Positions 50,001 through 61,625 of a stretch of DNA of 64,000 nucleotides are shown here, piece by piece. A program made the translations under genes and the position numbers. Below the pieces are notes generated by a model that saw only the letters and a program-made list of their open reading frames with translations, did not search any database and was not told where the DNA came from. Source of the DNA: Akebia trifoliata (lineage: Eukaryota; Streptophyta; Magnoliopsida; Ranunculales; Lardizabalaceae); assembly GCA_017979445.1 (NCBI GenBank), contig CM030716.1:10229974-10293973 (forward strand). Reading direction: 5' to 3'. Positions within the stretch are counted from its first letter, which is position 1, and the number at the start of each line of letters is the position of its first letter.

Positions 50001-53000
50001 TGTTGGAAAAAAAAAAATAAATGCATCTTCTCATATGATGTATAAATGCTAACCTAAAGTTTATGCAGAATTTTCTGGATGTCAATTTTTATTATTAATT
50101 TTTTTAGTGTTTGATAATTATAGATAAATGTAGTCAAAGGTACTAGGTAACAGGTGAGGTTTTGGGATCCCTAGACTATTCAGCACCTAGTCTACTAGAT
50201 AACAGAATTTAAATTTCATTGAGGGCATTCATAATAATTCAAGAAAGTTGAATGAACTATAATTTTACTATTTTTACGTCACATAATTAAGATAGTTTTA
50301 AGTATTCTTATATAAACTGAACATGCAACATCAACAGAGATATTTGTTATACACGTTCACACATGGACCTTTGATGCGTTGTGCATGTGCGTGTGCGAGT
50401 GTATGATCTCATTAATTATCTTGGTCGGTAAAGATTGAAACCACCTCCATTGTTTAGGTTCCATTATAGATAAATATAGAGAAATTGATGAGGTATGACC
50501 AATAGAATTAGTGTTGGGTGGATGAAATGGATACACACTTCCTGAGTGTTACGTACACCAATCAAACTAAAGGAGAATATTACAAGACAACAATAAGAAC
50601 ATACATGCTTTATGATGCTAAGTATTGGTCTGCCAAGATACATCTTCAATAGAAAGAGTATATTATAGATGAGATTGTTGAGATGGATGAGTGGTAAGAT
50701 TGAGAAAAAACAAAATCCGAAATGATAATATTCAAGGAAATTTAGGAATAGCTCCAATGCTTGATAAAAAGGGGGGAAGGTCATTTGAGATGGTTTGGGT
50801 ATCCACAAAACAGATTAATAACACTAGTGAGGGAGTATTTTGGTGCAAGTCAAGGGCTTCCAAAGGGCAAGAGGAAGACCAAAACTAATTTTGATGTAGG
50901 CAGTAAGAAATGGTATGAAGGAGCATTTGTTGGTTGAAGATCTGGTTTATGATGGAGTAAATATGAAATAGGATTTATATTGCTGATCATAGTAGTTGAG
51001 ATAAGATGAGATAATGATGGTAACGAGTGTTGGATGGTAAGACTAGAGATGGAGTGAATATAAACCTAGAGAGGGAATAATATAAAACTAGAACTAAAGG
51101 TGGATGTTGTGATTGAGAAGGGTGTTGCCCATGAAATTAAAGCTGGAATTCTATAGATGTGCTTTTAGAGAGCTATGTGGACAACATGTAGTATAGTAAT
51201 CAAATTAGAGGGAATTTTTTTATGTTTCATGGAGCAGAATGCTATGAAATTTACCATACAAATTTCTCTCAAACTTTGTTCAGATATTCTGACATCCAAG
51301 ATAAACTCAACGTATTCATTGAATGTAGAATTGAAGATGAGATGAAGATGTTGAGCTATGGTGGAGAAGACAAGGAAAGCCGATAAAAATGGTTCTAAAG
51401 AATATACAAGTAACTCCAATGGGTTTTAAAATGAAGGAGAATCAATTGAGAGGATTTGGTCACGTACTATGAGACCAATGACAACCACAATGAGAAGGAA
51501 CATTGAAGTTGAAGGCTTTAAATCGGTGAGAGGAAATATGAAAGAATCGTTAATTGAGGTGGTGAGAAAAGATTTGAAGACATTTTCTTTACGTAAAGAC
51601 ATGGCTTTGGATATAATTGGATGGAGGAATATGATTCATGTTGCCAGCCCCGTATAATCGAATTATGGCTTATGACATGTGTTTTAGGGGTGCTAACGCG
51701 TACCGGATTAATCAAAACTCATTGGGAAACAAAACCAATTATCCCTTTTCTCTGTTAAAAAATCTTCAATGCAATAATCTGTAGGCTAGACATCCAAATC
51801 TGTCGATTTCAACGTTGGAACTGGAACTATTGTCTATAGTGGTTTCAGTTTTTGGTAAATTGATATGCAAACTTAATTATTAAATTGAGTATTTCTTACT
51901 TTTCTTGATACTAAGATATACTAAGAGTAGCTAAAACCTTTTTTTGGATAAGTAAATGCAATATATTAATAAAGGGCGAGGCGACCAAAAAAATAAATAC
52001 AAGGGGCCAGACTTGAATTACATAGGACCTATACAGACCCACTCCCATCTTTCCACGAAATCCTCAAAAAATACTCTCTTGAATTCTCTTAGGACTTTTC
52101 AGCTTACACCACAAAACCAAAAACCCAAAATAGACACTAGGGATATCCTACGAGTAAAGCTCTTTATTCTCAAAATTTCTATGATTCCTTTCCTTCCAAA
52201 TGACCCAACATACTGCAAATTGCAAAAGGAATAAGGGACCAAAACGTCCTCTTTGTTAATCTAAAGGAAGCATCCAAGGCCATCCAGGACTCAAAAAGAT
52301 GGTAGACTGACTCAGGAAAACACGTTGAAATTGTTTTAACAACCATAAAAGAAAAAATAGGAAGGTCCTTTTTCATAAGGAGACCAAAGAGAAACAAAAA
52401 TTGTTCCATCAAAGGACGTTCCCCGCACCAGTGATCCTCCCAGAACTGAACTGTCATCCTTCCCAACCCTGAAGAGGATTCTGGCATGAAATAAGGGAAG
52501 GAATTTATGAATTCCCCTCCAAACACCACACCCATTAAATCCACATTTCATGCCACTCCCATGCATTTTGATTAATCCCAAACTTAGTTGTTACCACCTT
52601 CCTCCACAAGTTGGAGCTAGAAGTACTTAGAACAGAAGTATTGTTTGAAGTATTTTCTGAACCCTCCAAACACCACACCCATTAAATCCACATTTCATGC
52701 CACTCTCCCACCCATGTTGATTCATACCAAACTTAGTTGTTACCACCTTCCTCCACAAGTTGTTAGGGCCCGTTTGGATGCAGGAGCCAGAAATACTTAG
52801 AACAGAAGTACTGTTTGAAGTACTCTTTGAAGGAGCTGGATAAGTATTGTGTGTTTGGGAACTAGCTCTGAGAAGTACTTTTGACCGAATTTTGTCTTTG
52901 GGAACTATCCTGAATTCTGGTAAAATGACCAAAATGTACTTATAGGTACTAGTTATTATTTTACTATGCCCTAAAATATGTTGTATGAGTTATCAATCAT

Positions 53001-54375
53001 AAAAACATTATAAATTCATTCTTAAACTCATTATAATTAATTTTTTACGAAATTTTGGCTGAACCTTCCACATTTTACATACATATTGATAAGAGCATTG
53101 CACACAATGAGTTTTCCATCAAGGTCACGTATCACTAAATATGAATGTATCCGTCTAGCATGGTTCAGTTCTCCAGAATTCCAATAAGCCGATATTAACC
53201 CCAACATTTTTTCTTCTTTGGGTTCAATTTTTCCAATTGAATCAGATCAAACAACTTCAAATCAAGAATTTTGACCAAAAAAAAAAAAAAAACATTGATT
53301 AAAAGAATTTGCACATAGTCTCTAAACCAAATCTCCATAACCACTTTCCCAACAAAGCCAAGTTCATCACCCCAATTTCCTAACACCTAGCCCCCTTTTG
53401 GATTGAGGGGAGTTAGCTAGAACTTGTTTGAGTCATGTTTTAGGTTAAGAGTTATTGTCTTGGTGAGACAGTGACCAAAGCACTGGCTAAGCCTATCTTT
53501 CACTCCACCATTGTAGATGAGTGATGATTGTAAGCAAAATTAGGAGGGACATCCAAGAGTTGAAACCCACCATTCAATGGATCCTGTCTAGGACAGATTG
53601 AAGGTCCAAATTTATATGATCAGATGATCACAAGTTCTTATTGTGTCAGAGTTAAAGAAGTCTCAGTAGGACACAGCCAATTCCAATAGACTCATTGAAC
53701 GTTCCATTAGCATGCATCCAGCAGGATTAGAAACTACGAATGTGCCAATTATGAGTTGGGCTCTTAAACCTTTCAGCCATGGATGGGGATCATTGACATT
53801 GTTTGATTTTTGACCTGGAAGGTATCCTACGTGGGATCCATTGAGTGACAAATTGACACGTGCAAAAAAGATATCCTATATATCAGGTGTATAATGAGTC
53901 ATCAGTGTCTATGACATGTAGGCCTTACACAACTCAATACTCTTTTGGGTGCAAATGATCCATATTTTTTGAGATTCATTCTCTTTTCTTACTCTGTAGC
54001 AGTTATTGCATGGTTAAAATTATTTTGAAAATTACAGAACGCATTTGTTGGGGCCATTTGCAAAGAACTAACAAGTGCCTTTAGCATCTGCCTGTATATT
54101 TGTGCAAGGGACTTGCATTCAATGTTATTGGCGAAACAAATGGATGCTGAAGTTCAAGTTCCTGGTTACTTATGTTGACTCACTTTTTTTTCTTCTTCCG
54201 GATGTTGGGATTGTAATACAGGCCTCCAGTAGCAAAGAAATCATCGCCATCGCTGGGGACTTACGCTCCATCTAATGCAGTTGGCAAAGCTGGAGCTAAG
54301 AAAACAGGAAAGGGTGGTGGCGGTGTTAAGGATGCTAAGCAAGGAAACATTTTGTCGTTCTTCAAGAGAGTTTGA
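44019..54375 (+). CDS. POLD3: DNA polymerase delta subunit 3 (p66/Cdc27 type), complete
   Basis: Eight exons: 44019-44087, 46047-46102, 46188-46312, 47199-47358, 48069-48490, 48983-49498, 49852-49936, 54222-54375, in frame at every GT-AG junction, give 528 aa. The N-terminal ~140 residues (LDILGEIQSLASDKLQVVSY, KWLSRNFSVSSNDAKRLLQE, WLKNNTSIYHIQLVSK) are the conserved winged-helix region that binds the POLD2 B-subunit. The middle is long, charged and disordered-looking, with an acidic FDFSDEEDDDEN stretch and Lys-rich segments. The last residues, QGNILSFFKRV, form a PIP box (Q518, I521, F524, F525) for PCNA. The protein would be a nuclear subunit of the replicative polymerase. Exon 8, which carries the PIP box, lies after a 4.3-kb intron filled with LINE/RTE debris. 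Promoter E2F sites fit S-phase expression. Confidence 0.93.
45121..45205 (-). mobile_element. tRNA-derived SINE
   Basis: Minus strand: CCCATAACTCAGTTGATTTG (A-box-like), TTTGCAAAG-type loop, GAGGTCATGGGTTCAAGTCC (B box), then CAACTTACCCATC and a poly-A tail (T-run at 45121-45127 and just before). It is a relative of 28607-28685 and lies in intron 1 of POLD3. Confidence 0.7.
46671..46732. repeat. poly-T / (TG)n / G-run composite tract
   Basis: T-run, then about 11 TG dinucleotides, then GTGGTGGGGGA and a run of about 12 G, in intron 3 of POLD3. Same composite order as at 1267-1300. Such tracts are length-variable; the G-run may form a quadruplex. Confidence 0.85.
47726..47881 (-). mobile_element. 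5'-truncated LINE insertion with target duplication
   Basis: The plus strand starts with a T-run and GGATAGGTAAAGGAAATTTT, the reverse complement of a plant LINE 3' end also seen at 51937. Flanking GCACCCCTTGATTTTT (about 47710-47725) and GCATCCCTTGACTTTTT (about 47882-47898) look like a target duplication. It lies in intron 4 of POLD3. Confidence 0.6.
48600..48621. repeat. Perfect 22-bp palindrome
   Basis: Half-site AAATCACGATT followed immediately by its reverse complement. It lies in intron 5 of POLD3 in a region with further ATCGTGATT-type sequence, probably from a decayed repeat. Confidence 0.8.
50590..51660 (+). mobile_element. Two RTE-type LINE C-terminal remnants in tandem
   Basis: First piece (about 50600-51010): MLYDAKYWSAK, then KIRNDNIQGNLGIAPMLDKK and a GATAAGATGAGATAATGATG 3' end. 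Second piece (about 51225-51660): HGAECYEI, then SLIEVVRKDLKTFSLRKDMA and WRNMIHVASPV followed by a stop. Both match the C-terminus of plant RTE reverse transcriptases (normally YGxECWxxK ... RNExIRxxLGVAPIxxKM ... WIEVVRKDLK ... WRxRIHVADP). Many stops break them. They lie in intron 7 of POLD3. Confidence 0.75.
51937..52930 (-). mobile_element. L1-like LINE, 5'-truncated and decayed
   Basis: The 3' end is the T-run and GGATAAGTAAATGCAATATA on the plus strand. Minus-strand frames at 52581-52179 give a WRGIHKFLPLFHARI piece, VQFWEDHWCGERPLMEQF and ICSMLGHLEGKES, which match the region between reverse transcriptase and C-terminus of plant LINEs (FWEDxWCGExxL). Frameshifts and stops are frequent. 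It lies in intron 7 of POLD3. Confidence 0.75.
52516..52830. repeat. Tandem duplication (~148 bp) within the LINE remnant
   Basis: CTCCAAACACCACACCCATT ... CCTCCACAAGTTG ... AGAACAGAAGTATTGTTTGAAG occurs at about 52516-52661 and again at about 52664-52830. The second copy contains an extra ~21-bp TTAGGGCCCGTTTGGATGC segment before the AGAACAGAAG part. Confidence 0.8.
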
Positions 54376-57099
54376 AAACTTTCAGAATACGATGGGAGCA
54401 CTCATGAGGGATAACTGTATGTGCATCTTATTGAATCATATAGCTGTTCTATATAATATTCAGTACTTATATTTTTATTTTTATTTTTCTAATTTTTATT
54501 TTTCTTTCAGAGGAAAGACAGAAGAGTTTTGGTTCTTTTCCATTAAATTATAGAATCTTATGTTTTTGTAGATCCACTAAGCTAACAAAGGAAAAATAAT
54601 GGGTTATGGAAATTAGGTTAGGTTTCATATTTTTTGTTTCATGCTTGCAAATATAATTCATCTTCACTGTGAGCACCATGGACACAAAGGGGGGCTTGAA
54701 TCCATAGGAGGGACACATCATGCCACCTAAGCTAGGGTCTTGGTGTAGCAAAATCGAGTAAAGAAATCAAGATGCAAGTGCATACATAAACACACGGATT
54801 TACATGGTTTCCTCAAGATTGAGGTATGTTCACGGATCCACTCCAATTCCACTATGAAGAGTAAACTCTTACCGAATAGAGAGAAATATATACCTCCAAG
54901 AAAACATAACTAAGATTCTACATAATATTGGCCAAATTATGAAAAACTGTGGAATGTTGAATGGTACTTTTGCCGACAAGTAGCATCGGATTACACAAAC
55001 CAACCATAAAATAGAAGGATTCCATGGTGGTACAAGGTAGTCAAAGAATGGCTAATGCATGTGACTTTGGAAATCCATTGAATTCTCTATCCAATCTTAC
55101 TTGGTCCACTTTCTTGGTTTGAATTCAGTTTCGTGGTTGGTTTGTTATATGGTGAGGAAGAGATGTTAGTTTTGACTATCTTACATATATATTATTCGAA
55201 GTAAACAAGTTATACATGTACAATAACATTTCTAAAAATCCTAGTCATGGAGAAACAAAATACATATTATCCATATTCAAATATAAAATATATAAATAAT
55301 TAAGAACTGCTATTGGTACCCCAAATTTTACTTATTACATCCCCCATTTCTTAAATCATTTCTCATCCCCTAATTATAGATTAAAACTCACCATTCAATA
55401 ATAACAAAGGTTTGGAGTTTAGAATCCATTATAACACTCGTTTAAACAATTTCAGTAGTTGTTTACAAATACGATTAGACTCATGAAATCTTAAAATAAA
55501 TAAAAAAAAAAATCTAGCAAAAAAAAAAAAAATGAAATAGAGTTCTATGGGCACTCTAATTTTTACTTATTTTCAACCATATACTTATTTTTAATCGGGG
55601 TAATAAGTAAAAGTTGGGATGCCAATAGCAGCTCTCATAATTAACCATCAACTCATGTTCTAAAAAGTATTTTGAAAAAAAAAAGAAGACACAGGAACCA
55701 AATACAGTGTCCCTTTACTAGAAAATATGATACGTGTCCACGTTGTTGTGCCACCACGTAGACACTGTTCCTATCTATAGAAATGAGACACTATGGGGAT
55801 CTCGACTCTTATAAAAAAATTGAATATTGATATTCATTTAACGGTGATGATAATATGATGGAAAGCGTAAGTAGACTGTTTGTGGACTTTGCCTCTTGAT
55901 GTTACGATAAGGTAAAATTTATGGAGAGAATAATTGAAAAGAATTCAATTTTTCTCCACAACCCTCTGGGGATCATGGTTTTTTTTATAAAAAATTCTCT
56001 TTTTAAAATGCTTTGAAAAGGGATAGATAGTCACTAAAATATCCCTAAAGCAAATAATATTGTTCTAAGTAACTTTTTTTTAAAGGTTTTGTGAGATTTA
56101 AATTATTATTATTTTGAATTGGTGAAATTCACAAAAATATAAAGTTAAAATCCCTTGCCTTACACTATTAAAAGATAAAATAAGAATTTTTTTTATAAAG
56201 ATATTCTGTAAAAAATAAATTCGAAAGTTGCTAATCTTATGCTTGGCTTGGACGTTAGCTTTCATAAATTTCAACTTTAGGGAGATCTGAAAATTCATGA
56301 TAAATTTTGTTTTTTGAGTTTTGAATTTATCTTGATAATTGAATTTCTCAAGCAAATACATTCTATTTCACATTTTGATTCGCCTTAATTCTTGTTAACA
56401 TTGTGATTTTTCAAACCCAACGAAAAAAATTAAGCGAATCATATTGATTTGATTTGCAAATCTATTGGTACATGGTTCACTTCACTCCACAAACCCTAGC
56501 CCAGACCACACCACACCGCGAACGTTTCATATAGGAGCCAATTTGATTTCTTCGGAACTCATCAATCCAAACACTCCAATCAGTGGTTGGTCGACATCCA
56601 GGAAAAAACTATTGCCAAATTTTGGGATTCTTCTTCAGCTCATGGTGCCCTAACTGCCTAGTTCAATGGAGTTGAATTTTGATACTTGATAGCATCTCTC
56701 ATGACTTTGGAAATTTTTTCAAAAATTGAAAAAAGAATCATTGAGAGTGAAGTTCACGAGCAATCACCATATTGTAATTCCATTGAGTTTAGTCAGAAAG
56801 CGTGACTGATGTGAGAGAACAAAAACACTTAAACGAACGAATTGGATTTTTTTAGTTGAATTTTCTTGTAACATTCCTTGGTTATTTTGTTTCAATATCA
56901 ATCGTTCAATAAAAAGCATTTCGAACAACACACTTTTAGAGAAAAAAAAAAAAAACAGAGAATATTTTAAAGTGAATGATACTTGTATCCTCACTTGAAA
57001 GGAATAAAAGATGAAAGCATGATAAAAAGGCGAATGCACACCCTTGCTTTCATGTCAGAGTGGCTTGAAACTTCGGTGGTGGTTATCAGATAGGGAGAC
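54376..57099. other. Intergenic region between POLD3 and the RING gene
   Basis: No supported gene. The block around 54785-54835 (GATTTACATGGTTTCCTCAAG) resembles one at about 10958-10995 and is a dispersed repeat. The 333-bp MITE is listed separately. An AAACCCTA telo-box-like motif near 56502 and the region 56460-57099 may belong to the promoter or leader of the RING gene, but no TATA box stands out. Confidence 0.5.
55304..55636. mobile_element. MITE, 333 bp, intact copy
   Basis: The ends GAACTGCTATTGGTACCCC and GGGATGCCAATAGCAGCTCTC are inverted repeats extending into an ACTTTTACTTATTAC-type block of ~45 bp. An 8-bp ATAATTAA flanks both sides (55296-55303 and 55637-55644), which suggests a hAT-type insertion. 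An interrupted relative is at 9890-10830. Confidence 0.75.
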
Positions 57100-58741
57100 A
57101 TGAGCCGTGGTGCTAACAACCACTCGTTGGTTCCCAGAAACTTGAGATCGGGCAGTCACTCCGAAGCCTACGTTCAAATCAATGTTTGGAACGGGTCATC
57201 TGCAGCACCTCGACCCCTGCTTCCTCCTTACAGACCATCGGTGAGTATTGCCTCTATTGTCTTGCTGAAGGGCCAAAATCCAACCAATACACACAACATA
57301 TCTAGGTGTTGGTGATGCAGAAAGTTAAGCCCATATCCCTTTGGGGTCGTAACATAACATATCACCATGTTATGCTGCTAACATCCATGGCACTATGATG
57401 GCTTTCACTCGGCTGGCTTTGATACTAAATGATACAAATCCCAAAAATACTAACGTATTAGTGGTGCGGAGAGTTAAGCCCATATCTCTTTGGGATTGTA
57501 ACACAAAATCACCATGAATGAGAAACACAAAATCTCGGAACCCAAGTACAATGTTTCCACTTGGGCAGGCATGACAAAGAAAAATGCATGAACTTCGATA
57601 AACTGATCCAACAGTATAAAACTTTTTTGCATCCAAAATCCTACATACATGATACAGGCATAAATACATGACAGAAATCCGGTCATATATATTTGATAAA
57701 TTTTGTTGACAATGCTTTGATGGGATATTAAGTTCTAGACAGACTTGCCTTGCTATCCAATATTCTAATATTTGGGATAGACTTATAATTATAAAGATGT
57801 AAGAACAAAAGTATAGTTTTATTCGATGTGTTGTTTCTGATCATGATAAGACATAATTTAATAATGTGGCTATTTTCAGGAAGGGAGCGGACGTGGACAG
57901 AATCATTGGAGTTTTTTTGAAGACCCTTACAGTTTAGATAGGTAAATTATTGAGCTTTCCTTTAAACATTATACTTGTTTAGGCCAATAGATTGAGGTCC
58001 AATGGATCGAAGTGACGATAAACTGAACAAGCTATAATTGTTAATCATGTTATCATTCTAACGTAAAACAATTAACCGAACTCGATTCATTAATGTTTTA
58101 TCTGTATGGCTTTCATGTATCCATTTCATAGAATAACCTTTACTACAATTTATTCCTTCGGGGCTGAACTGTCATTAAACATGGAGTGACATTGCAGTTT
58201 CCCGCGGCCTCCTACTCCAATTCAAATTATCGTTCTGGATGATGAGACGGTACAAGAGGGAAACCCAAGGCATAGGCAGTTCATTCGAGAGTCCCATCCA
58301 AGGATCCAGGACGAAGAGGAATCGGCGTTGAAGAAGTTGAAGAAACAAGTCTACAACCCAAACCCTAAGAGTAAAATCAAGAAATGGAGTCTATACTATA
58401 GAGACAACGCCAGTAAAAGCTCAAACACAAAGGAAGAAGAGAAAGATGAAGATGGCAAAGAATGTGCGATTTGCTTAGAAGACTTTGTTCCCAAACAAGA
58501 AGTTCTCGTCACTCCTTGTAACCACATGTTTCATGAAGATTGCATTGTCCCATGGGTTAAGAGCCATGACCAATGCCCAGTCTGTAGATTTGTAATTGGC
58601 GAACGGAGGAGAGAAAGAAGAGAGAACCCACCCAATGACGCTTATGATTTGATTGATGATCTTCTCACACTATCAAGAGCTATGACACAAGCAAATCCAT
58701 GGCTTAGTATAATTCCTAATGAAAGGAGAGGAAGTCAATGA
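57100..58741 (+). CDS. RING-H2 E3 ubiquitin-protein ligase, complete
   Basis: Three exons, 57100-57240, 57880-57941 and 58198-58741, in frame at GT-AG junctions, give 248 aa. The in-frame TAG at 57091-57093 just upstream supports the ATG at 57100. The RING-H2 finger spans 157-197 with ligands C157, C160, C175, H177, H180, C183, C194 and C197; the Trp of the VPW motif after C183 is present. The N-terminal part is basic/Pro-rich (RPLLPPYRPS) with a conserved-looking PTPIQIIVLDDET segment; residues 115-152 are Lys/Glu-rich. There is no transmembrane segment, so it is probably a soluble cytosolic or nuclear ligase that passes ubiquitin from an E2 to an unknown substrate. I do not recognise the subfamily. 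Confidence 0.92.
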
Positions 58742-61625
58742 TAGAAATCGTTACCACTCCACTGATATTGTACTGATACAAAGTGGCAACTTTCAAGTCT
58801 CAGAAATTTTCTCTTAAGTTTGAATCCAATGCCTTGTTGTCGTCTTACAAAATTTTCCTTTTATTGTATGATTGGTGTAGTTTACCTATTAAAGAGAAAA
58901 AAGAAAGATTGGTGTATGTTACTCATCTATCCTTCCCAGTTTGTCCCTCCTTATGGATAATATAACAGTTAATATAATCTGTTGGGGTCTGAATAAATAT
59001 TAACGTTCTTGTGGACTCTAAAGTCAAAACAGCCTTCCAATTTCCTGAATCCAGACTACTACTTTTGCACATAATACCCGTTCTAGGCTCATCAAAGAAT
59101 ACTGACATGATTGTCATCTGCAAATGACAAACTAAAGGACATCCTCTGCAATTTGAGAAATTACTATGATACAAAAATTAATATAGAACCACCTAGGGTT
59201 TGATTGAAGCAGGGTTTAATATGGATATAGGATTTGATGGGCTCATTCTAGGATTTTTAAGTGCTGGAATTTAAGGTTTAATGGGCTGAAAAATAGGGTT
59301 CTGGTTTATGTGGTGGGATAATTTTTAACCAAGTAGGGATTATAGGACTTAACTTAAAGGGCTGTTTTAGGTGCTGAAATGGGTAACACGTCAAAAGGTT
59401 TTAGTCGCTGGAATTTGTAGAGAAGAAAGAAAAGTAAAGAAGATAGGTGTGTAGATGATTAATTGGAGACAATATTCTGCGCCACAACCATGTTGAGAAC
59501 ACCTGGTTTTGATACCAAAGTAGGACGGAAGCCTGTGATGCGTGGGCTAGTTACAATGGGACCTATGGTAATCACTAAAACTGTTTTAGACCAGGCAGAG
59601 TTACTTATACTGGTAACACCAGATAGTTGATGGGTTAGGCTTTATACTAAATCATTTGAATTTTCATGTAGGGACAGGATAATGTAACAAAGGTTCTTTT
59701 ATACAAATCGGGTTGTCAATTAAATCCCTTTTCACTCATTCAATAGGGTAACACGCCTTTCCACCAATGTTAGAACATAATGGTTCTCACTCGTCATTTT
59801 GGGCAATTCCAGCTCTTCACTGTCTCTGCTACATATTTTCCTTTTGTGTGCTTTGTTAAGATTGTTGTCCCAACCTTTTAGTCAGTTTGAAATCTTGTAA
59901 GCCCAAGCACTTGGTCATTTTGTAAACTCATAGTTCTACACCATTGTTTTTCCATTATCACTATTGATGACGTTTTTCATGTGTAACTTCCGTTCTTCTC
60001 TACTATTTATCTTATACATCCTGAGTCTTCCATTGTTACTGTTTATCTTATCCATCTTTAATGTTTTAACCTTTATTTTTTCACGTGCCCATACACCCAA
60101 CCCTGGTTTACCTACCTTCATATATGTACACTGTATTCAACTTGTGCAATCCGCCCAACACTTACTGACACTTAAGGCTTGATTGTTGAATCATGGTATG
60201 AGATTTAAACTGCCAACCCTTAGAATTTTGGTGGCAACCAATTCGTCAACTTCCACTATGCCATAAGTGAATACAGTTTTACTTTAGCATCAGTGGAAAA
60301 GTGTGTTACCCGACTGAGTGAGTGAAAAAAGATTTAGCTAACAACCCGATTTTCATAAAAGAAACTATGGGGCATTACCCTGTCTCTACATGAAAATTAG
60401 AAGGATCTAGTGTGAAGCATTGCCCACCAACTATTTAGGGTTACCACTATAAGTAACTTAGCTTGGTGTAAATCAGTTTTAGTTCAAGGTTTAGTTTAGA
60501 TTTAGTGATTACTACGAGTCCCAATCTTCCATTGTCCACTAGCCCACACTTTCCTTCCACGCAGAAGGGAGACATAAAGAGGAAGATGAATTCACTGAAG
60601 AGAGGAGGAGGAGACAAATTTTTATATACTGCTTGCCTTATTATAAGGTCTGTCCACGTATACAGAGTGGTCCAGCACAACTACTATAATAGTCCCATTT
60701 ATCTCTAAAACGTAATTAGACTTCTACTAAATTCCTAAAAACTAAGAGATAGATACTTTCTAAAACTAGAATGTTTGAATAAGAAAACTACTAGAATTAG
60801 GAAACTAAAATAACAAGTCCTAACAAACCATGTCACAGCTTCAATTCCATCTTGGCTGACCAAAGAAAAGAGATATGGAGAAAGTAAATGGCATATTTTT
60901 TCTTGCTATAAAATAGTTTTTCCTTGTGGTGTTTCAATAATATATAACAATTTTCCTTCTCATCGGTTGTTTTTATCTTATTGAGTATTTCTTCTAATTC
61001 ATTTTTCCCATCTGATTTCAGTAATCATTAATTTTGCGAGAAAGTTCATTGATGGAATTGTTATCTTTGGATCATTACTCTTAACTCCAGTTCAGACACA
61101 ATACAAATAAGTTTTTATAACCTCAAATTGGTTTTTTTGTTATAACCTTCCGAAACTATTGATCAAGTAATAAACCAGTAACCTACTTACATTGCGACAC
61201 TCATGAATCATGACTCTAGCAACATTTTTTCCATATAAACAGAAATGCAAAAGCCACCAAGCACTGCATCTCATAAATAATTTCCTTTTTAACTAATTTA
61301 GTTTAGCTGATTCATAGATTCAACAAGAGAAAGCTAGATTATATAATATGTTTCAAATTAGCTGAACACAAACTTATGCGATAAGGATTCAATTATAATG
61401 AGAATATTCTCAAATTACAGGATCCCTACATTATTTTTATCACAATCGATAGAGACGCCAATTGCTAAACACACATTTTTTACAAGTATGGATTCCATTA
61501 AAACAAAATCATTGATCATTCTTTGCGAAACAGAGTGTATATTGTAAATTCCTAATTTTTTCTCTCTCCTTAACATACCAATGAAAGAATTTGTGAATTA
61601 ATAAGAGAAGGCTGAGGTGTTACCG
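58742..61625. other. Intergenic region between the RING and U-box genes
   Basis: Apart from the inverted repeat at 59515-60570 nothing coding is seen. 59180-59410 is rich in TTTAATGGGCTG/GGGCTGTTTTAGG blocks and may be repeat-derived. 60700-61600 is plain AT-rich DNA. The genes are convergent across it, so it should hold both 3' ends. Confidence 0.6.
59515..60570. repeat. Large inverted repeat (arms ~250 bp, ~520-bp spacer)
   Basis: Left arm about 59515-59768, right arm about 60288-60570. Collinear inverted matches include GTGGGCTAG, GGTAATCACTAAA, GAGTTACTTATA-TGGTAA, ATAGTTG-TGGG, AATTTTCATGTAG-GACAGG, AATCGGGTTGT and GGGTAACAC. Arms have diverged by many substitutions. It may be a foldback element or a head-to-head pair of older repeats; no target duplication was found. 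Confidence 0.7.

Noticed and set aside
56465..56653. 62-codon frame upstream of the RING gene
   Set aside because: No family resemblance and no splice path to the downstream exons; might be leader or promoter sequence.
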